A stretch of DNA of 64,000 bases from Haliclona indistincta. Taxonomy: Eukaryota; Porifera; Demospongiae; Haplosclerida; Chalinidae. Positions 59,901 through 64,000 of the stretch are shown here, piece after piece. The DNA is taken from assembly GCA_964017065.1 (NCBI GenBank), contig OZ024783.1:18823752-18887751 (forward strand), given 5' to 3'. Positions within the stretch are counted from its first letter, which is position 1; each line of letters starts with the position of its first letter. The notes under the pieces were generated by a model. The model saw only the letters and a program-made list of their open reading frames with translations. It made no database searches and had not been told where the DNA came from. A program made the position numbers and the translations under genes.

Positions 59901-62900
59901 GTCCAAATTTTGACCTGCTCTAAACTGGTAGTTTGTCTTGCAATTTTCTGCACCATCCCGTACGCTAGCTGTTCCAAACTAGCACCCTCTTCTCCTGGCA
60001 TATAAAATTTTACGACCATGTGCTAAACTCCAAGTTGGCCACTCCCACTTCGGAACTGAAGCCACTTAAGTGTTGCGGCCTCGTCATTTTTCAACTGATT
60101 TTGATCTTCGTCTAGCCATGGTGAATGATACAAAAACCTGGTGGTGTCCAGGTGAGCAAACAAGACAGTTGAGACCATAGTCAATGCAAAGTGTGCGTTT
60201 CCGGGCATCTTGAAGCCACCAAAATGCAAAATATTCGTCCCGGCGTTTTCCGCCTTTCGGTTCTGCTCTGCGGGATACAAACCTATGTCAATCTTCGGTC
60301 ACAGTAATGTTTTAGTTGAATAGGCGCGAGAAACAATTTTCGTTTTTTTTAAGAAAATTAATACACGAATTTATATGGGGCTTATGGAGAAAATAGCGGT
60401 ATTTTCGACGTCTTTCTAGCGCTCTCCGTATACTTGGCAACCACGTGGTCTTGCTGTTTGGTTTCCTCTATCTGCGCTCTGTGGAAGGCAAATGACTGCG
60501 CGTGCATTGGCAACGTCGTTTTGGAGGAACAGGCGCGAAAACAAGGCCTACTCACAATGTAGAGCGATAAGGACACAGGCTCCACAACACACCACGAGTT
60601 TGAGTAAGCGCTGGCAGCTATACCCACATACCAGCACGCAGTATACTCCTACCGTATCCAGGTTTACAGCTTCACAAAGTTATCACAGCTTGCCATAGTT
60701 AGCGGAACTTAGGCTTGTTTGCGCGCCTGTTTCTCCAAAACGCCGTTGCCAATGCTCACTGACGCAGTCTTTTGCCTTCCACAGAGCGCAGATAGAGGAA
60801 TCCAAAGAACAAGGCCACATGGTTGCCAAGTATACGGAGAGTGCTAGAAAGACGTCGAAAATACCGCTATTTTCTCCATAAGCCCCATATAAATTCGTGT
60901 ATTAATTTTAGCGCTTACGTAATCACCTTTACTCCAGTGCAGTAGCCAAGCAGAGTGGTACGCCCACGCATGCATTCCATGCATACTTTGTCCTTACTGG
61001 GAATGGCCTATTTCTCAAAAATTAAGGGTGCACGCAACTAATTAATATTCACGGCGCAGCGCGTTGCTATGGTCAGTATTTCTGGAAAACCGAAGCAGCA
61101 GACAGAGCGATATTTGCAGTATAGCAAGTCCGTCTTGATAGCTACTTGTATCATGAAATTCAACTGGCTGGCTTGCTCGCAACAAAACGGAGAGACGCGG
61201 TCCATGATCGACGTGTTTATGCATAAAACCCGGCGATAAAAACTTCTGTGAGCTCAAGATTCCAGAAATGCTAGTTTCAGCAAAGCTACAATCTAGTAAC
61301 AGAACGATTTTTTCGCTAGCGCGCCTATAAAGCACCGTTGGCGGTCGAGCAGCATGAATTTCCCGTTTTTCTCAGCAGTGTGGCGTTTATTTAGAAAAAT
61401 CGTTCTGTTACTAGATTTTAGCTTTGCTGAAATTTGCATTTCTGGAATCTTGAGCTCACAGAAGTTTTTATCGCCGAGTTTTATGCATAACGAACACGTC
61501 GATCATGGACCGCGTCTCTCCGTTTTGTTGCGAGCAAGCCAGCCCGTTAAATTTCATGAGACGAGTAGCTATCCATACACACTAGCTATAGTGCTAATAT
61601 CGCTCTGTGTGCTGCTTTAGTTTTCCAGAAACACTGACCATAGCAACGCGCAGCGCCGTGAATATTAATTAGTTGAGTGCACCCTTAAACAGCTAAAAAT
61701 TGCACTAAAATAGCAATCCAATTTCAAATTTTTCTGTGGGAGGACCCCCAGACCCCCCACTGTTTTTAAATAATTCGCCCCCTCATTTCAAAAATTCTGC
61801 CTACGCCCCTGCATGGGGTGCTTTGCAGACTCCCACTGTGCTGGTTAGTAAGCTGGGGAAGTGATGGATTAGCTGACTTATCAGCAGGTCCAAGGTGCAT
61901 GTTTACAGTTGGCTCTTTTACACTCACTCTCTGCAATACAACTATTACCGCACAATGTGTTGCTGGTATAGCTTTTGGAGGACAGAGATCACTCTATAGT
62001 GATCACAGTAAATTATCTGACACTGTACTCATTGAATTGAGTGAATATATAAACGTGCGATGCTCAATTGCAGTACAGTCAGTAGCTATAGTGTCACACA
62101 CTGCACAGTGGTACTGGTGTACTGTAGACACATAACAGTTCCTCTCTTCATACAGTCCAGGGAGGAGATGGTCAGTGGGTGGTAGGGAGGGCAGGAGCAG
62201 CCATGGAAGACAAGAGGGAGTACCAGCAGATGTCATCAAAGGGAAAGAAGGTTGAGGGTAGCAGTGATCAGCTCCATGAGGTGAGTCCCTCTGACAATGC
62301 TGTTAGTAATGGTGGGCTACCACATCACACAGCAACAACTACAGCTGGAGAGAGCCAGAGAGGTTGAGGAGCGACTGATGGCAGAGCTCCAGCAACTGAC
62401 TAGAGAGAAGGACCAAGTGACTAGAGAGAAGGAACAAGTGACTAGAGAGAAGGAACAGGTTTGCAATGTTAGTCGTACGACTTACTACATGTGCAATGAA
62501 GTTATGAAAACTGTAATGCTTTATTGCATGGCATGTTAATTTGTGACATTCCTTTCTTGTTCCAATACTTTCATGTGTTTGTAGAACGAGCAACAGATGA
62601 GACAAGTCCATGAATTTATCACTAGAGAGAACCATCAGCTCCAGCAGTCACAGCAAGCGGTAATGCAGCTATACTCAAAGAAAACTAGTAAAAACTTTAG
62701 CTCTCACCTCTTGTAGACACGAGAGAGAGAGCAGCAACTGATGAGAGAGAAAGATCAACTAGTGAGAGAGAAGGAGGAGTTAGTGAGAGAGAAGGAGGAG
62801 CTCCAGTCAGCCAACTCTAGAGGACATGAGGAGATTCAGCTGCTCAGACAGCAGGTCAGTGATCTGATAGTGACATTATAGTACAATGGTCACTGTCATC

Positions 62901-63715
62901 TCCATCAGCTGTCAGTCATGAGCATTGCTGAGGAGAGAGAGGAGCAGTCCCACTGGGTGGTGAGGAGAGAGGAGGTGGAGCTGACCGAGGACGTGCTGGG
63001 CAAAGGAGGCTGGGGTGAAGTGAGGGTCGCCAAGTTCCGTGGTCAGCGTGTAGCTGCAAAGTTCCTGCATGACGTAATCCTGTCCAATTACAATCGTCGA
63101 CTGTTTGTACGAGAGATGACAATGGCTGCCAAGCTACGCCATCCTCACCTCCTGCTGTTTATCGGAGCCACGAGGGAGGGACAAGCCATCATACTAACAG
63201 AGCTGATGCCGACCAGCCTGCGCAAGGAGCTGGAGAAAGAAGTTGAGCTACCACGAGTTCACATCACCTCCATTGGCCAAGATGTTGGTCGTGCTCTCTG
63301 CTACCTTCACCAATGGCAGCCCCACCCAATAATCCATCGTGACATCAGCAGTGCCAATGTTCTTCTTGAGCCTCTCCCCAATGGCTGCTGGCGAGCTAAG
63401 GTGTCCGACTATGGATCAGCCAACTTCATGAATCTCGTCTCCATCACCGTCGGTCCTGGTAACCCAACCTATGCTGCTCCTGAGGCCATGTTTCCTCATC
63501 AACACTCACCCAAAATGGACGTGTATAGCTACGGTATCCTCCTAGTGGAGATGTGCCTCGGAGAGCTCCCAGAGTCCCAACCAGAACGTCGCCGGGAACA
63601 GATTCAGCGCATCCAGTGGGTCAGCATGGTCTCCCTCATTAGAAGGTGCACCATTGAAAGACCAGCTCATCGTCCCACCATGAGCAATGTCATGGACCTA
63701 CTGGCTAGGATATAG
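23080..63715 (+). CDS. Gene 2: ANK - S/P/T linker - coiled coil - TKL-type kinase
   Basis: Exons read: 23080-23181, 25082-25177, 34499-34597, 35024-35096 (ankyrin); 35248-35295, 35755-35802, 37498-37545, 48334-48381 (four linker cassettes); 62156-62280, 62333-62458, 62585-62659, 62717-62854 (coiled coil); 62909-63715 (kinase and stop). Phases match at each junction: 0 among ANK exons, 1 from the last ANK exon through the cassettes into 62156, then 0. The start is not identified. The gene spans 40 kb almost wholly because of transposons in introns. It should be a cytosolic Ser/Thr-type kinase whose ankyrin end binds a ligand or partner and whose coiled coil allows oligomerisation; this is inference from domains. 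Splitting into two genes cannot be excluded without RNA data. Confidence 0.7.
24438..24841. mobile_element. 404-bp palindromic TIR element
   Basis: Arms of about 190 bp are close to perfect inverted repeats (ends CAGGAGCCCATAACGAGAAG and complement), with a small loop near 24630-24655. Exact 7-bp flanking repeat TTCCAGC at 24431-24437 and 24842-24848. Nonautonomous. Confidence 0.9.
25082..25177 (+). CDS. Gene 2 exon: ankyrin repeat
   Basis: 32 codons between TATACAG and GTATGT: LTPLMTSSIKGHLQVVQLLL then EIDINARDR. Standard ankyrin pattern (TPLM...GH..VVQLLL....DIN..D), phase 0. Confidence 0.85.
25390..26190. mobile_element. Hairpin-ended element R2, copy a
   Basis: Begins near the hairpin TTGCCGATCGGCAA (25400-25413), followed by ATATGTCGGGATGACCTCGA and AAGATGGCGGCTACTCATG. 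It contains a TTC microsatellite at 25785-25838. The reverse-orientation relative is 46755-48105. The hairpin plus TATGT(A/C)GGGATGA plus AAGATGGCGGCTAC order is the same as in R1, so the two families look related. Confidence 0.65.
26571..27864. mobile_element. MITE2, copy a (interrupted)
   Basis: Ends AGTAAAGTAAA...AGCTTTAA and TTAAAGCTTTTTTACTTTAC are inverted repeats. Inner inverted blocks contain GGAACAAGATGGGATGATGC. The middle holds three tandem ~60-bp units with GGAGGACGCAGTCCGATGA (27503, 27562, 27622). Another element is inserted at its TTAA (26590-27357). The second copy is 45842-46345. Confidence 0.8.
26590..27357. mobile_element. TTAA-target element A, copy in MITE2
   Basis: Ends GGTGGCGGGTACG and CGTACCCGCCACC, flanked by TTAA at 26586-26589 and 27358-27361. 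MITE2 copy b has AGCTTTAATAAAAAAG uninterrupted (45858 on), so this is a clean insertion into TTAA. TTAA targets are typical of piggyBac and Kolobok; no transposase is present to decide. Confidence 0.85.
27898..30265 (-). mobile_element. R1 element, copy d (5'-truncated, interrupted)
   Basis: Reverse orientation. The near-palindrome end is truncated on the left (27898-28207), and the body runs to 28573. A complete R1 copy is inserted there, and the body resumes at 29810 and ends at the GTGCCTCCC hairpin at 30265, followed by TAA. Confidence 0.8.
28574..29806 (+). mobile_element. R1 element, copy e, nested in R1 copy d
   Basis: Starts GGGAGACACGGTAGTGTCTC after TTA (28571-28573) and ends before TTA (29807-29809). 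It has R1 landmarks and the terminal near-palindrome (29438-29800). The microsatellite is reduced to a few TTC/TTTC units. Confidence 0.9.
30338..30398. repeat. CTGT tetranucleotide microsatellite
   Basis: About 15 tandem units of CTGT with one CTAT variant. Confidence 0.95.
31337..32592. mobile_element. Repeat with TTAACCCTTT-type ends
   Basis: Starts CCTTTTAACCCCTAATGACG and ends TTAATTTTAGTAATTAAAGG. The right part (GACGAGGTCGTTGCACTT, GGCTTCACTTTCGAAGTGGG) is related to 49190-49415 and, reversed, 59870-60110. It is interrupted by the TIR element at 31655-32295. Confidence 0.55.
31655..32295. mobile_element. 641-bp TIR element with acidic ORF
   Basis: Long TIRs (CAAGAGTATATAATTAAGAA and onward, about 95 bp) and an exact 7-bp flanking repeat ATTTTAC at 31648-31654 and 32296-32302. 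The minus-strand frame 31829-32149 begins MDVVDDESEGEDGG, contains acidic runs, then CATPKRRGGFGTPKRRGDS. An acidic N-terminus next to one TIR is what one would expect of the 5' end of a transposase gene in an internally deleted element. The family is not recognised. Confidence 0.75.
33000..33540. repeat. Palindromic repeats built on TATACCACC
   Basis: Two fold-backs: TGTGTATGCTGAATATACCA with its partner near 33062-33090, and a set of TATACCACCATGG / CCATGGTGGTATA units at 33430-33515. No coding support. Confidence 0.7.
34499..34597 (+). CDS. Gene 2 exon: ankyrin repeat
   Basis: 33 codons, TATAG acceptor and GTGAGT donor: GGATALHYCAYSGNTALAEL then LIAAGAAPG. Paralogue of 473-571, with intron flanks nearly identical on both sides (CAATAACCATGTGCTCT upstream, GTGAGTACATGTGTGTCTAG downstream). 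Confidence 0.85.
35024..35096 (+). CDS. Gene 2 exon: last, partial ankyrin repeat
   Basis: 73 nt, CACTAG acceptor and GTCAGT donor: SGDTPLDAARNYNRQDMVDL then LERVG. Leaves phase 1. Paralogue of 2135-2207. Confidence 0.85.
35248..35295 (+). CDS. Linker cassette exon 1
   Basis: 48 nt, CTTTCAG acceptor and CCTG|GTGAGA donor, phase 1 on both ends, so it can be included or skipped without frame change. Encodes ASAQPSSESGAPPTTPG, a short disordered linker. Confidence 0.6.
35755..35802 (+). CDS. Linker cassette exon 2
   Basis: 48 nt, phase 1/1, ASTQPSSESGALPTTPG. It lies in a duplicated ~510-bp unit including TAGCTCAAGCTTGTCATACT downstream. One residue differs (P to L) from the others. Confidence 0.6.
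36177..37428 (+). mobile_element. R1 element, copy f, with empty site in the window
   Basis: 1252 bp, GGGAGGCATGG... to ...TTTTACTTG, flanked by TTA at 36174-36176 and 37429-37431. The duplicated host units at 35655 and 48248 show the empty site CATACTATTACTATACTC, which fixes both ends and the 3-bp duplication exactly. Confidence 0.95.
37498..37545 (+). CDS. Linker cassette exon 3
   Basis: 48 nt, phase 1/1, ASTQPSSESGAPPTTPG. It follows an R1 element that was inserted in the duplicated unit. Confidence 0.6.
37818..38495. mobile_element. TTAA-target element A, outer layer of the nest
   Basis: Starts GGTGGCGGGTTACCAG after TTAA (37814-37817) and ends TATCCCGCCACC. Its two arms form a long palindrome centred near 38160 (GTACAGACGAACTTGCAGAG and its complement; CGAGCGATGCTCGTACGCG). 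The terminal CCCGCCACC is repeated at 45107-45115 because the 9-bp-target element is inserted there; TTAA follows at 45116. Confidence 0.85.
38702..39104 (-). repeat. 3' LTR of the gypsy element
   Basis: Same sequence as 44769-44943 except for a ~225-bp LINE tail inserted after TCAGAAAATATAT. Confidence 0.9.
38743..38968 (+). mobile_element. 5'-truncated LINE tail with poly(A)
   Basis: Encodes the usual end of a non-LTR reverse transcriptase ORF (SFMFRSIKLWNNLPTEAKL, then LKLFKKLILPLFS and stop), a short 3' end, and a run of about 28 A. The AAATAT bases at both borders fit a target duplication. It is inserted into the gypsy LTR, so it is younger than the gypsy. Confidence 0.9.
39116..42437 (-). 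pseudogene. pol: Gypsy pol: RT - RNase H - integrase
   Basis: A single frame of about 1025 codons (42437 to 39360) with VDYRKLNKVTIRDSYPLP, MPFGLCNAPSTFQRLM and the RT box IYLDDVIVF. Next come the RNase H DTDASDLAIGAVL, the integrase zinc finger (GHLGISKT...C..CERCAQ) and the integrase core (DIVGPLP, HTDQGRNFES, PYHPQSD). The C-terminal tail (Pro/Asp/Thr-rich, 39116-39430) continues in another frame after an indel near 39430. The N-terminal junction to protease is broken by the insertion at 42443-43348. Confidence 0.95.
42582..42866 (+). pseudogene. RecQ-like helicase N-terminal fragment
   Basis: LFGYTSVKPVQLEAIHDLLS followed by GKNVLVTVPSG matches the Q-motif/motif I region of RecQ-type SF2 helicases (..RPxQ.EAI..LL.G.DVLV..PTG). 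It is cut off right before GKS and runs into unrelated sequence, so it cannot be a working helicase. The element is likely an internally deleted version of a longer one, or it captured this piece. Confidence 0.55.
42746..43132 (-). pseudogene. Zinc-finger-like N-terminal fragment
   Basis: MACGICKEKLVDPSRAYRLS, then CTNSVCHHCRSTLLRLN and QFDELKRQLLTKL: paired Cys motifs (CxxC, CxxxxCHHC) followed by a short coiled coil. It resembles Cys-rich N-terminal fingers of transposon- or regulator-type proteins. It reads into the antisense of the helicase fragment. The function is unknown. Confidence 0.4.
43367..43996 (-). pseudogene. Gypsy aspartic protease segment
   Basis: FLLVDTGSAVTIVHERAW carries the DTGS active site; ILGADFLISHGFVIDLG is the second conserved stretch. 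The frame shifts before the junction with pol, which is also interrupted by a TIR element. Confidence 0.9.
43879..44751 (-). CDS. gag: Gypsy gag
   Basis: 290 codons. Starts MAAPQLRAPRPYSLGEDF, then a retrotransposon gag region (FETFAKAVKTPDDQ, LSKALLERFSPH, SLDEFADALIHLANRGYP). It ends with an Arg-rich part and a CCHC zinc knuckle (CWCCGQEGHYQRNC). Overlaps the protease frame. Appears intact. Confidence 0.9.
   Translation of the reverse strand: MAAPQLRAPRPYSLGEDFQLWVRRFETFAKAVKTPDDQFCNAVLSLLDDGAFRAFDLLEDSAELVEKADYKALSKALLERFSPHTATQELRWLLSQRVQGEKESLDEFADALIHLANRGYPEQTAKFRMELAGDRFIAGLRDDHLQEALMQREPEQLKNLDEARKAAKRLEAAQLARKKMRAKPAEVRSTESTSPTPSDVNAVGANSAKDDLAQAVRQNTMMLQQLLTRFDTDLQPTGRRPPRRPRRQPSGSCWCCGQEGHYQRNCLQRAPQPAGNDQRPANWVNRRPQK
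44769..44943 (-). repeat. 5' LTR of the gypsy element
   Basis: TGTAGCGACAGC ... TTATCGTTACA. The next bases inward (minus strand CTGGTGGCAGCGGTGG) are a candidate primer-binding site. Confidence 0.9.
45120..45735. mobile_element. TTAA-target element B, copy 1
   Basis: Ends GGGTGCACGCAACTAATTAA and TAGTTGCGAGCACCC, flanked by TTAA (45116-45119 and 45736-45739). The host site in sister units reads TTTAAACCAATGTAG (35559), so it lies next to element A in the same original TTAA. About 100-bp arms contain ATTCACGGCGCTGCGC. Confidence 0.85.
45842..46345. mobile_element. MITE2, copy b
   Basis: Starts AAAGTAAAGTAAAAAAGCTT. Inner GGAACAAGATGGGATGATGC blocks and three tandem ~60-bp units with ATCGGACTGCGTCCTCC (46071, 46130, 46195) are in opposite order to copy a. 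The right end is cut by the next repeat. Confidence 0.8.
46345..46752. mobile_element. Element A, truncated copy
   Basis: Contains the GCGTATGAGCATTGCTCGGC palindrome core and the right end GTATCCCGCCACC followed by TTAA (46749-46752). The left terminus is missing. Confidence 0.65.
46925..47530. mobile_element. 606-bp TIR element with GGTACC-rich ends and 9-bp duplication
   Basis: TIR CGCTGTGTCTACAGTGCCGG, continuing with repeated GCCGGTACCGGCA hairpins (~90 bp). Exact 9-bp flanks AATTATTTA at 46916-46924 and 47531-47539. R2 copy a has the uninterrupted site (AAATAATTAACCC near 26018). The middle contains a tRNA-like stretch, several GGGCCGAAGGCCC hairpins and GACGATCCTTAGG repeats, and a short TTTAGGG run (47380-47399). 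Confidence 0.85.
47089..47160 (+). tRNA. tRNA-like sequence, Thr(UGU)-like, degenerate
   Basis: TGGTTCAGCGGTTTAGCACG resembles a D-arm/A box, CTTGTAAT a Thr anticodon loop (TGT), and GGTTCGATTCT a T-arm/B box. The acceptor and T stems pair poorly, so it is probably a tRNA-derived (SINE-like) piece rather than a working gene. It sits inside a nonautonomous DNA element. Confidence 0.35.
48334..48381 (+). CDS. Linker cassette exon 4
   Basis: 48 nt, phase 1/1, ASTQPSSESGAPPTTPG. The same duplicated unit as the others, now 10.8 kb from cassette 3 because of the transposon nest between them. Confidence 0.6.
48660..49489. repeat. Intron repeat with TTAACCCTTTAGGG ends
   Basis: 48812-49416 starts TTAACCCTTTAGGGCCTTTT and ends GTCCCTAAAGAGTTAA. 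Its inside (GACGAGGTCGCTGCACTTAA, CACCTGGACACCACCAGGTT) recurs reversed at 59876-60290 and in part at 32360-32592. No gene. Confidence 0.6.
49490..50637. mobile_element. 1.1-kb near-palindromic element
   Basis: Two arms of about 560 bp meet at TTTCTGGCAATGCATTGCCAG (near 50075). Landmarks: CTATAAATAGCTT(T/C)GCCTGG, ATACGGTCAGGTCTAGAAA, GGTTGTTAGCAAACTC. A further copy in direct orientation lies at 50640-50781 plus 57227-57712. Confidence 0.85.
51360..52315 (-). pseudogene. DIRS tyrosine recombinase
   Basis: Starts MEEAVQHFFAKGLASSTQRT. The SAM-like N-terminal region is followed by catalytic FLRIGEM (Arg), then SHSFRIGAAT (H-x-x-R). The nucleophile Tyr in LAYLQYVKIPR is reached only after a one-base frameshift near 51445. 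YR-type integration replaces a DDE integrase in this retrotransposon class. Confidence 0.9.
52228..54044 (-). pseudogene. DIRS reverse transcriptase - RNase H
   Basis: The N-terminal piece 53634-54044 (CASFLVKGISEGFRLGFDYT) runs by frameshift near 53700 into 52445-53704 with IPKGKQTGKWRLIVDLS, LPFGLRSAPKLFN and the RT box IHYLDDYLF. RNase H has TSDASGSWGCGAF. A further frameshift near 52590 leads to the last part (VKGKENIAADALSR), an RNase H end typical of DIRS. Confidence 0.9.
54060..54353. mobile_element. 294-bp hAT-type element in the DIRS element
   Basis: TIR CAGTGGCGTATCTAGG and CCTAGATACGCCACTG, with an exact 8-bp duplication CTTCCACC at 54052-54059 and 54354-54361. Nonautonomous. It is inserted between RT and gag of the DIRS element. 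Confidence 0.95.
54525..55420 (-). CDS. DIRS gag, main exon
   Basis: Contains GGAGPGEGEEDDDLDLPLLD, a helical capsid-like part (LSWVTSFGVYASILAEKYPN), a CCHC-like motif (CKWCQEPDHISADC) and a CCCH-like segment (CYSWNNGRCRFEPDCRFMH, C..KGCLGSHKASEC). The upstream sequence TTTCCTTATCCAG reads as a splice acceptor, and the first exon fits in phase 1 at 56829-56991. Confidence 0.8.
55440..56360. repeat. ~65-70-bp minisatellite within the DIRS gag intron
   Basis: About 13 imperfect units containing CCTGAACCATTGCAGGTCTT, ACTC(A/T)TATGCA(G/T)GTCACA and CCGGATCCTAC(T)TGACTATGACA. Open frames across it on both strands are only the repeat read through. Confidence 0.9.
56829..56991 (-). CDS. DIRS gag, putative first exon
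   Basis: ATG at 56991 reads MASAEEIKKTMQDMFKEMMP, then QIVEQVAAAT, a Gly/Ser linker and RKRKTMSKTPERG. It ends in phase 1 at a GTGTGT donor. Joining to 55420 gives ERG-GAGPGEG. Without splicing, the frame stops soon after (GVYK stop). Confidence 0.55.
57713..58203. other. Intron of gene 2, mixed repeats
   Basis: A CT-rich stretch at 57800-57850 and a TGGCTAC-type element end (AAGGCCGTAGCCAGGATTTG, 58045) related to 22829. 58150-58203 is the left part of the repeat resumed at 59428. No coding signal. Confidence 0.4.
58204..58810. mobile_element. 607-bp TA-target TIR element
   Basis: TIR CAGTGTTCCACACGAAGAGA and complement; TA at 58202-58203 and 58811-58812. A related region at 19805-19830 reads the joined site (GGCTAGCTTCC in reverse), which supports the insertion. 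The inside is related to 2280-2890. Confidence 0.85.
58822..59427. mobile_element. 606-bp TIR element with 8-bp duplication
   Basis: Long TIRs (~95 bp, CTAGCCTCGAACCAGGCTCT ... CACTGTCTGCGCATG). Exact 8-bp flanks CCGTATTA at 58814-58821 and 59428-59435. The open frames inside are not recognised. Nonautonomous. Confidence 0.9.
59832..61015. mobile_element. Nested inverted-repeat element
   Basis: Ends AATAGGCCATTCCCA and TGGGAATGGCCTATT. Within it are the TTAACCC-type repeat (59876-60290, reversed relative to 49416-48812) and a separate palindrome with ~185-bp arms (60355-60540 and 60715-60900; TACACGAATTTATATGGGGC and complement). No coding support. Confidence 0.7.
61026..61684. mobile_element. 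TTAA-target element B, copy 2
   Basis: Ends GGGTGCACGCAACTAATTAA and TAGTTGAGTGCACCC, flanked by TTAA at 61022-61025 and 61685-61688. Near-palindromic, with CAAAGCTAAAATCTAGTAAC-type inner arms. Same family as 45120-45735. Confidence 0.9.
61690..61814. mobile_element. hAT-like element right end (partial)
   Basis: CAGCTAAAAATTGCACTAAA ... CTGCCTACGCCCCTG matches the right part of 18663-18992. No left end is seen. Confidence 0.6.
61815..62155. other. Intron before the coiled-coil exons; unassigned open frame
   Basis: A frame of about 105 codons (61818-62135) with RCMFTVGSFTLTLCNTTITA is open but has no recognised family and no convincing splice sites. The last bases CCTCTCTTCATACAG form a strong acceptor for 62156. 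Confidence 0.35.
62156..62280 (+). CDS. Gene 2 exon: linker to coiled coil
   Basis: Acceptor TTCATACAG, donor GAG|GTGAGT. Enters in phase 1, as the linker cassettes require, giving VQGGDGQWVVGRAGAAMEDK then REYQQM...SSDQLHE. Leaves phase 0. The internal ATG at 62203 could be a shorter start. Confidence 0.6.
62333..62458 (+). CDS. Gene 2 exon: coiled coil with TREKxQV heptads
   Basis: 42 codons, phase 0: QQLQLERAREVEERLMAELQ, then three tandem seven-residue units TREKDQV, TREKEQV, TREKEQ. Exact heptad repeats at the DNA level suggest recent slippage. Confidence 0.8.
62585..62659 (+). CDS. Gene 2 exon: coiled coil
   Basis: 25 codons, TTTGTAG acceptor and GTAATG donor: NEQQMRQVHEFITRENHQLQ then QSQQA. 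Phase 0. Confidence 0.75.
62717..62854 (+). CDS. Gene 2 exon: coiled coil with REKEEL heptads
   Basis: 46 codons, CTTGTAG acceptor and GTCAGT donor: TREREQQLMREKDQLVREKE, ELVREKEELQSANSRG, HEEIQLLRQQ. Phase 0. Confidence 0.8.
62909..63715 (+). CDS. Gene 2 last exon: TKL-type protein kinase domain
   Basis: CATCAG acceptor, 268 codons plus stop. Glycine loop LGKGGWGEV, lysine in VAAKF, REMTMAAKLRHPHLLLFIGA (alpha C Glu and RHPHLL), catalytic loop IIHRDISSANVLLEP, metal-binding DYG (in place of DFG) in KVSDYGSANF, activation end PTYAAPEAM, DVYSYGILLVEMC, and the final Arg in RPAHRPTMSNVM. All residues needed for catalysis are present, so an active enzyme is expected; the loop and HRD context suit the tyrosine-kinase-like group. 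The ATG at 62918 is internal to the exon and not necessarily a start. Confidence 0.95.
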   Translation: MSVMSIAEEREEQSHWVVRREEVELTEDVLGKGGWGEVRVAKFRGQRVAAKFLHDVILSNYNRRLFVREMTMAAKLRHPHLLLFIGATREGQAIILTELMPTSLRKELEKEVELPRVHITSIGQDVGRALCYLHQWQPHPIIHRDISSANVLLEPLPNGCWRAKVSDYGSANFMNLVSITVGPGNPTYAAPEAMFPHQHSPKMDVYSYGILLVEMCLGELPESQPERRREQIQRIQWVSMVSLIRRCTIERPAHRPTMSNVMDLLARI

Positions 63716-63958
63716 AGCTGACTACACAAGATACTACTGTACAACAACATACTACATGTAACTACTGTGCAGTGTGTGAACTGATGGTTTGTTTTTAACT
63801 ATCTTAGCTTTTCTTATCAATTTTGATTCTCTCAAATGGGTCAATAATTCGTATCAAATTAACAAAACTTTAAAAGTTCAAGTCACAAAACTAGATACAC
63901 ATGGGTAGAGTTGGGTAGAGTAAGGTTATTACTATCATGAAATAAAAGTGATCTATTA
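63716..63958. other. 3' flank of gene 2
   Basis: AT-rich sequence. The AATAAA within GAAATAAAAGTG at 63939-63950 is a candidate polyadenylation signal, though far (225 bp) from the stop. Confidence 0.4.
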
Positions 63959-64000
63959 GGGAGGCACGGTAGTGCCTCCCTATGTAGGGTTGAACGAGAA
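63959..64000 (+). mobile_element. R1 element, copy g (start only)
   Basis: GGGAGGCACGGTAGTGCCTC after TTA (63956-63958), then TATGTAGGGTTGAACGAGAA at the window end. Confidence 0.85.

Noticed and set aside
61818..62135. 105-codon frame before the coiled-coil exons as an extra domain of gene 2
   Set aside because: No convincing acceptor/donor in the right phase, and the following exon already joins the linker cassettes in phase 1.

Overview
This is a piece of a repeat-rich animal nuclear genome. Genes are split by GT-AG introns, codon use is eukaryotic, and there is no operon structure or bacterial signal. The protein architectures (ankyrin repeats joined to a ROC/COR-like GTPase and a Death domain; ankyrin repeats joined to a coiled coil and a TKL-type kinase) together with DIRS, Ty3/gypsy, hAT, TTAA-target and hairpin-ended elements suggest an early-branching metazoan. 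A sponge is my best guess; the window itself does not prove the taxon.

Layout. 1-11262: the 3' part of gene 1 (+ strand), ANK - P-loop/ROC-like - COR-like - Death domain. Its largest coding exon is split at a codon boundary by a 1.39 kb element (family R1, 8062-9449). 11790-13120: a decayed LINE. 13581-18126: a broken cyclic-nucleotide-gated-channel-like gene, with a second R1 copy in a coding exon and a third just upstream of its first recognised exon. 18660-23079: repeat mosaic and a relic of a transposon-associated gene on the minus strand. 23080-63715: gene 2 (+ strand), ANK - Ser/Pro/Thr linker - coiled coil - kinase. It spans 40 kb because its introns are filled with nested mobile elements: an R1 copy inside another R1 copy (27.9-30.3 kb), a multi-layer nest (37.8-45.7 kb) of a TTAA element, a 9-bp-target-site TIR element, a Ty3/gypsy element, a LINE tail and a small TIR element carrying gene fragments, and a DIRS-like tyrosine-recombinase retrotransposon (50.8-57.2 kb). 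A further R1 copy starts at 63959.

How the genes relate. The last two ankyrin exons of gene 1 and gene 2, and the introns around them, are recognisably the same sequence. The two genes are therefore tandem paralogues that share an ankyrin sensor end but carry different effector ends (GTPase-Death versus kinase). All exon phases that I worked out join in frame: phase 0 between ANK exons, phase 1 after the last ANK exon, around the linker cassettes and into the next domain. Gene 2 also contains four copies of a 48-nt linker exon flanked by phase-1 introns.

The most interesting points are (i) the R1 family, which has unlike hairpin ends and a 3-bp TTA-type target duplication, with two copies sitting in coding exons between intact codons; (ii) the shared-sensor, different-effector gene pair; (iii) the small TIR element at 42443-43348, which carries RecQ-like and zinc-finger-like fragments; and (iv) the apparent intron holding a minisatellite in the gag gene of the DIRS element. 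No expression data or database search was available, so exon calls rest on reading frame, splice-site sequence and family motifs.
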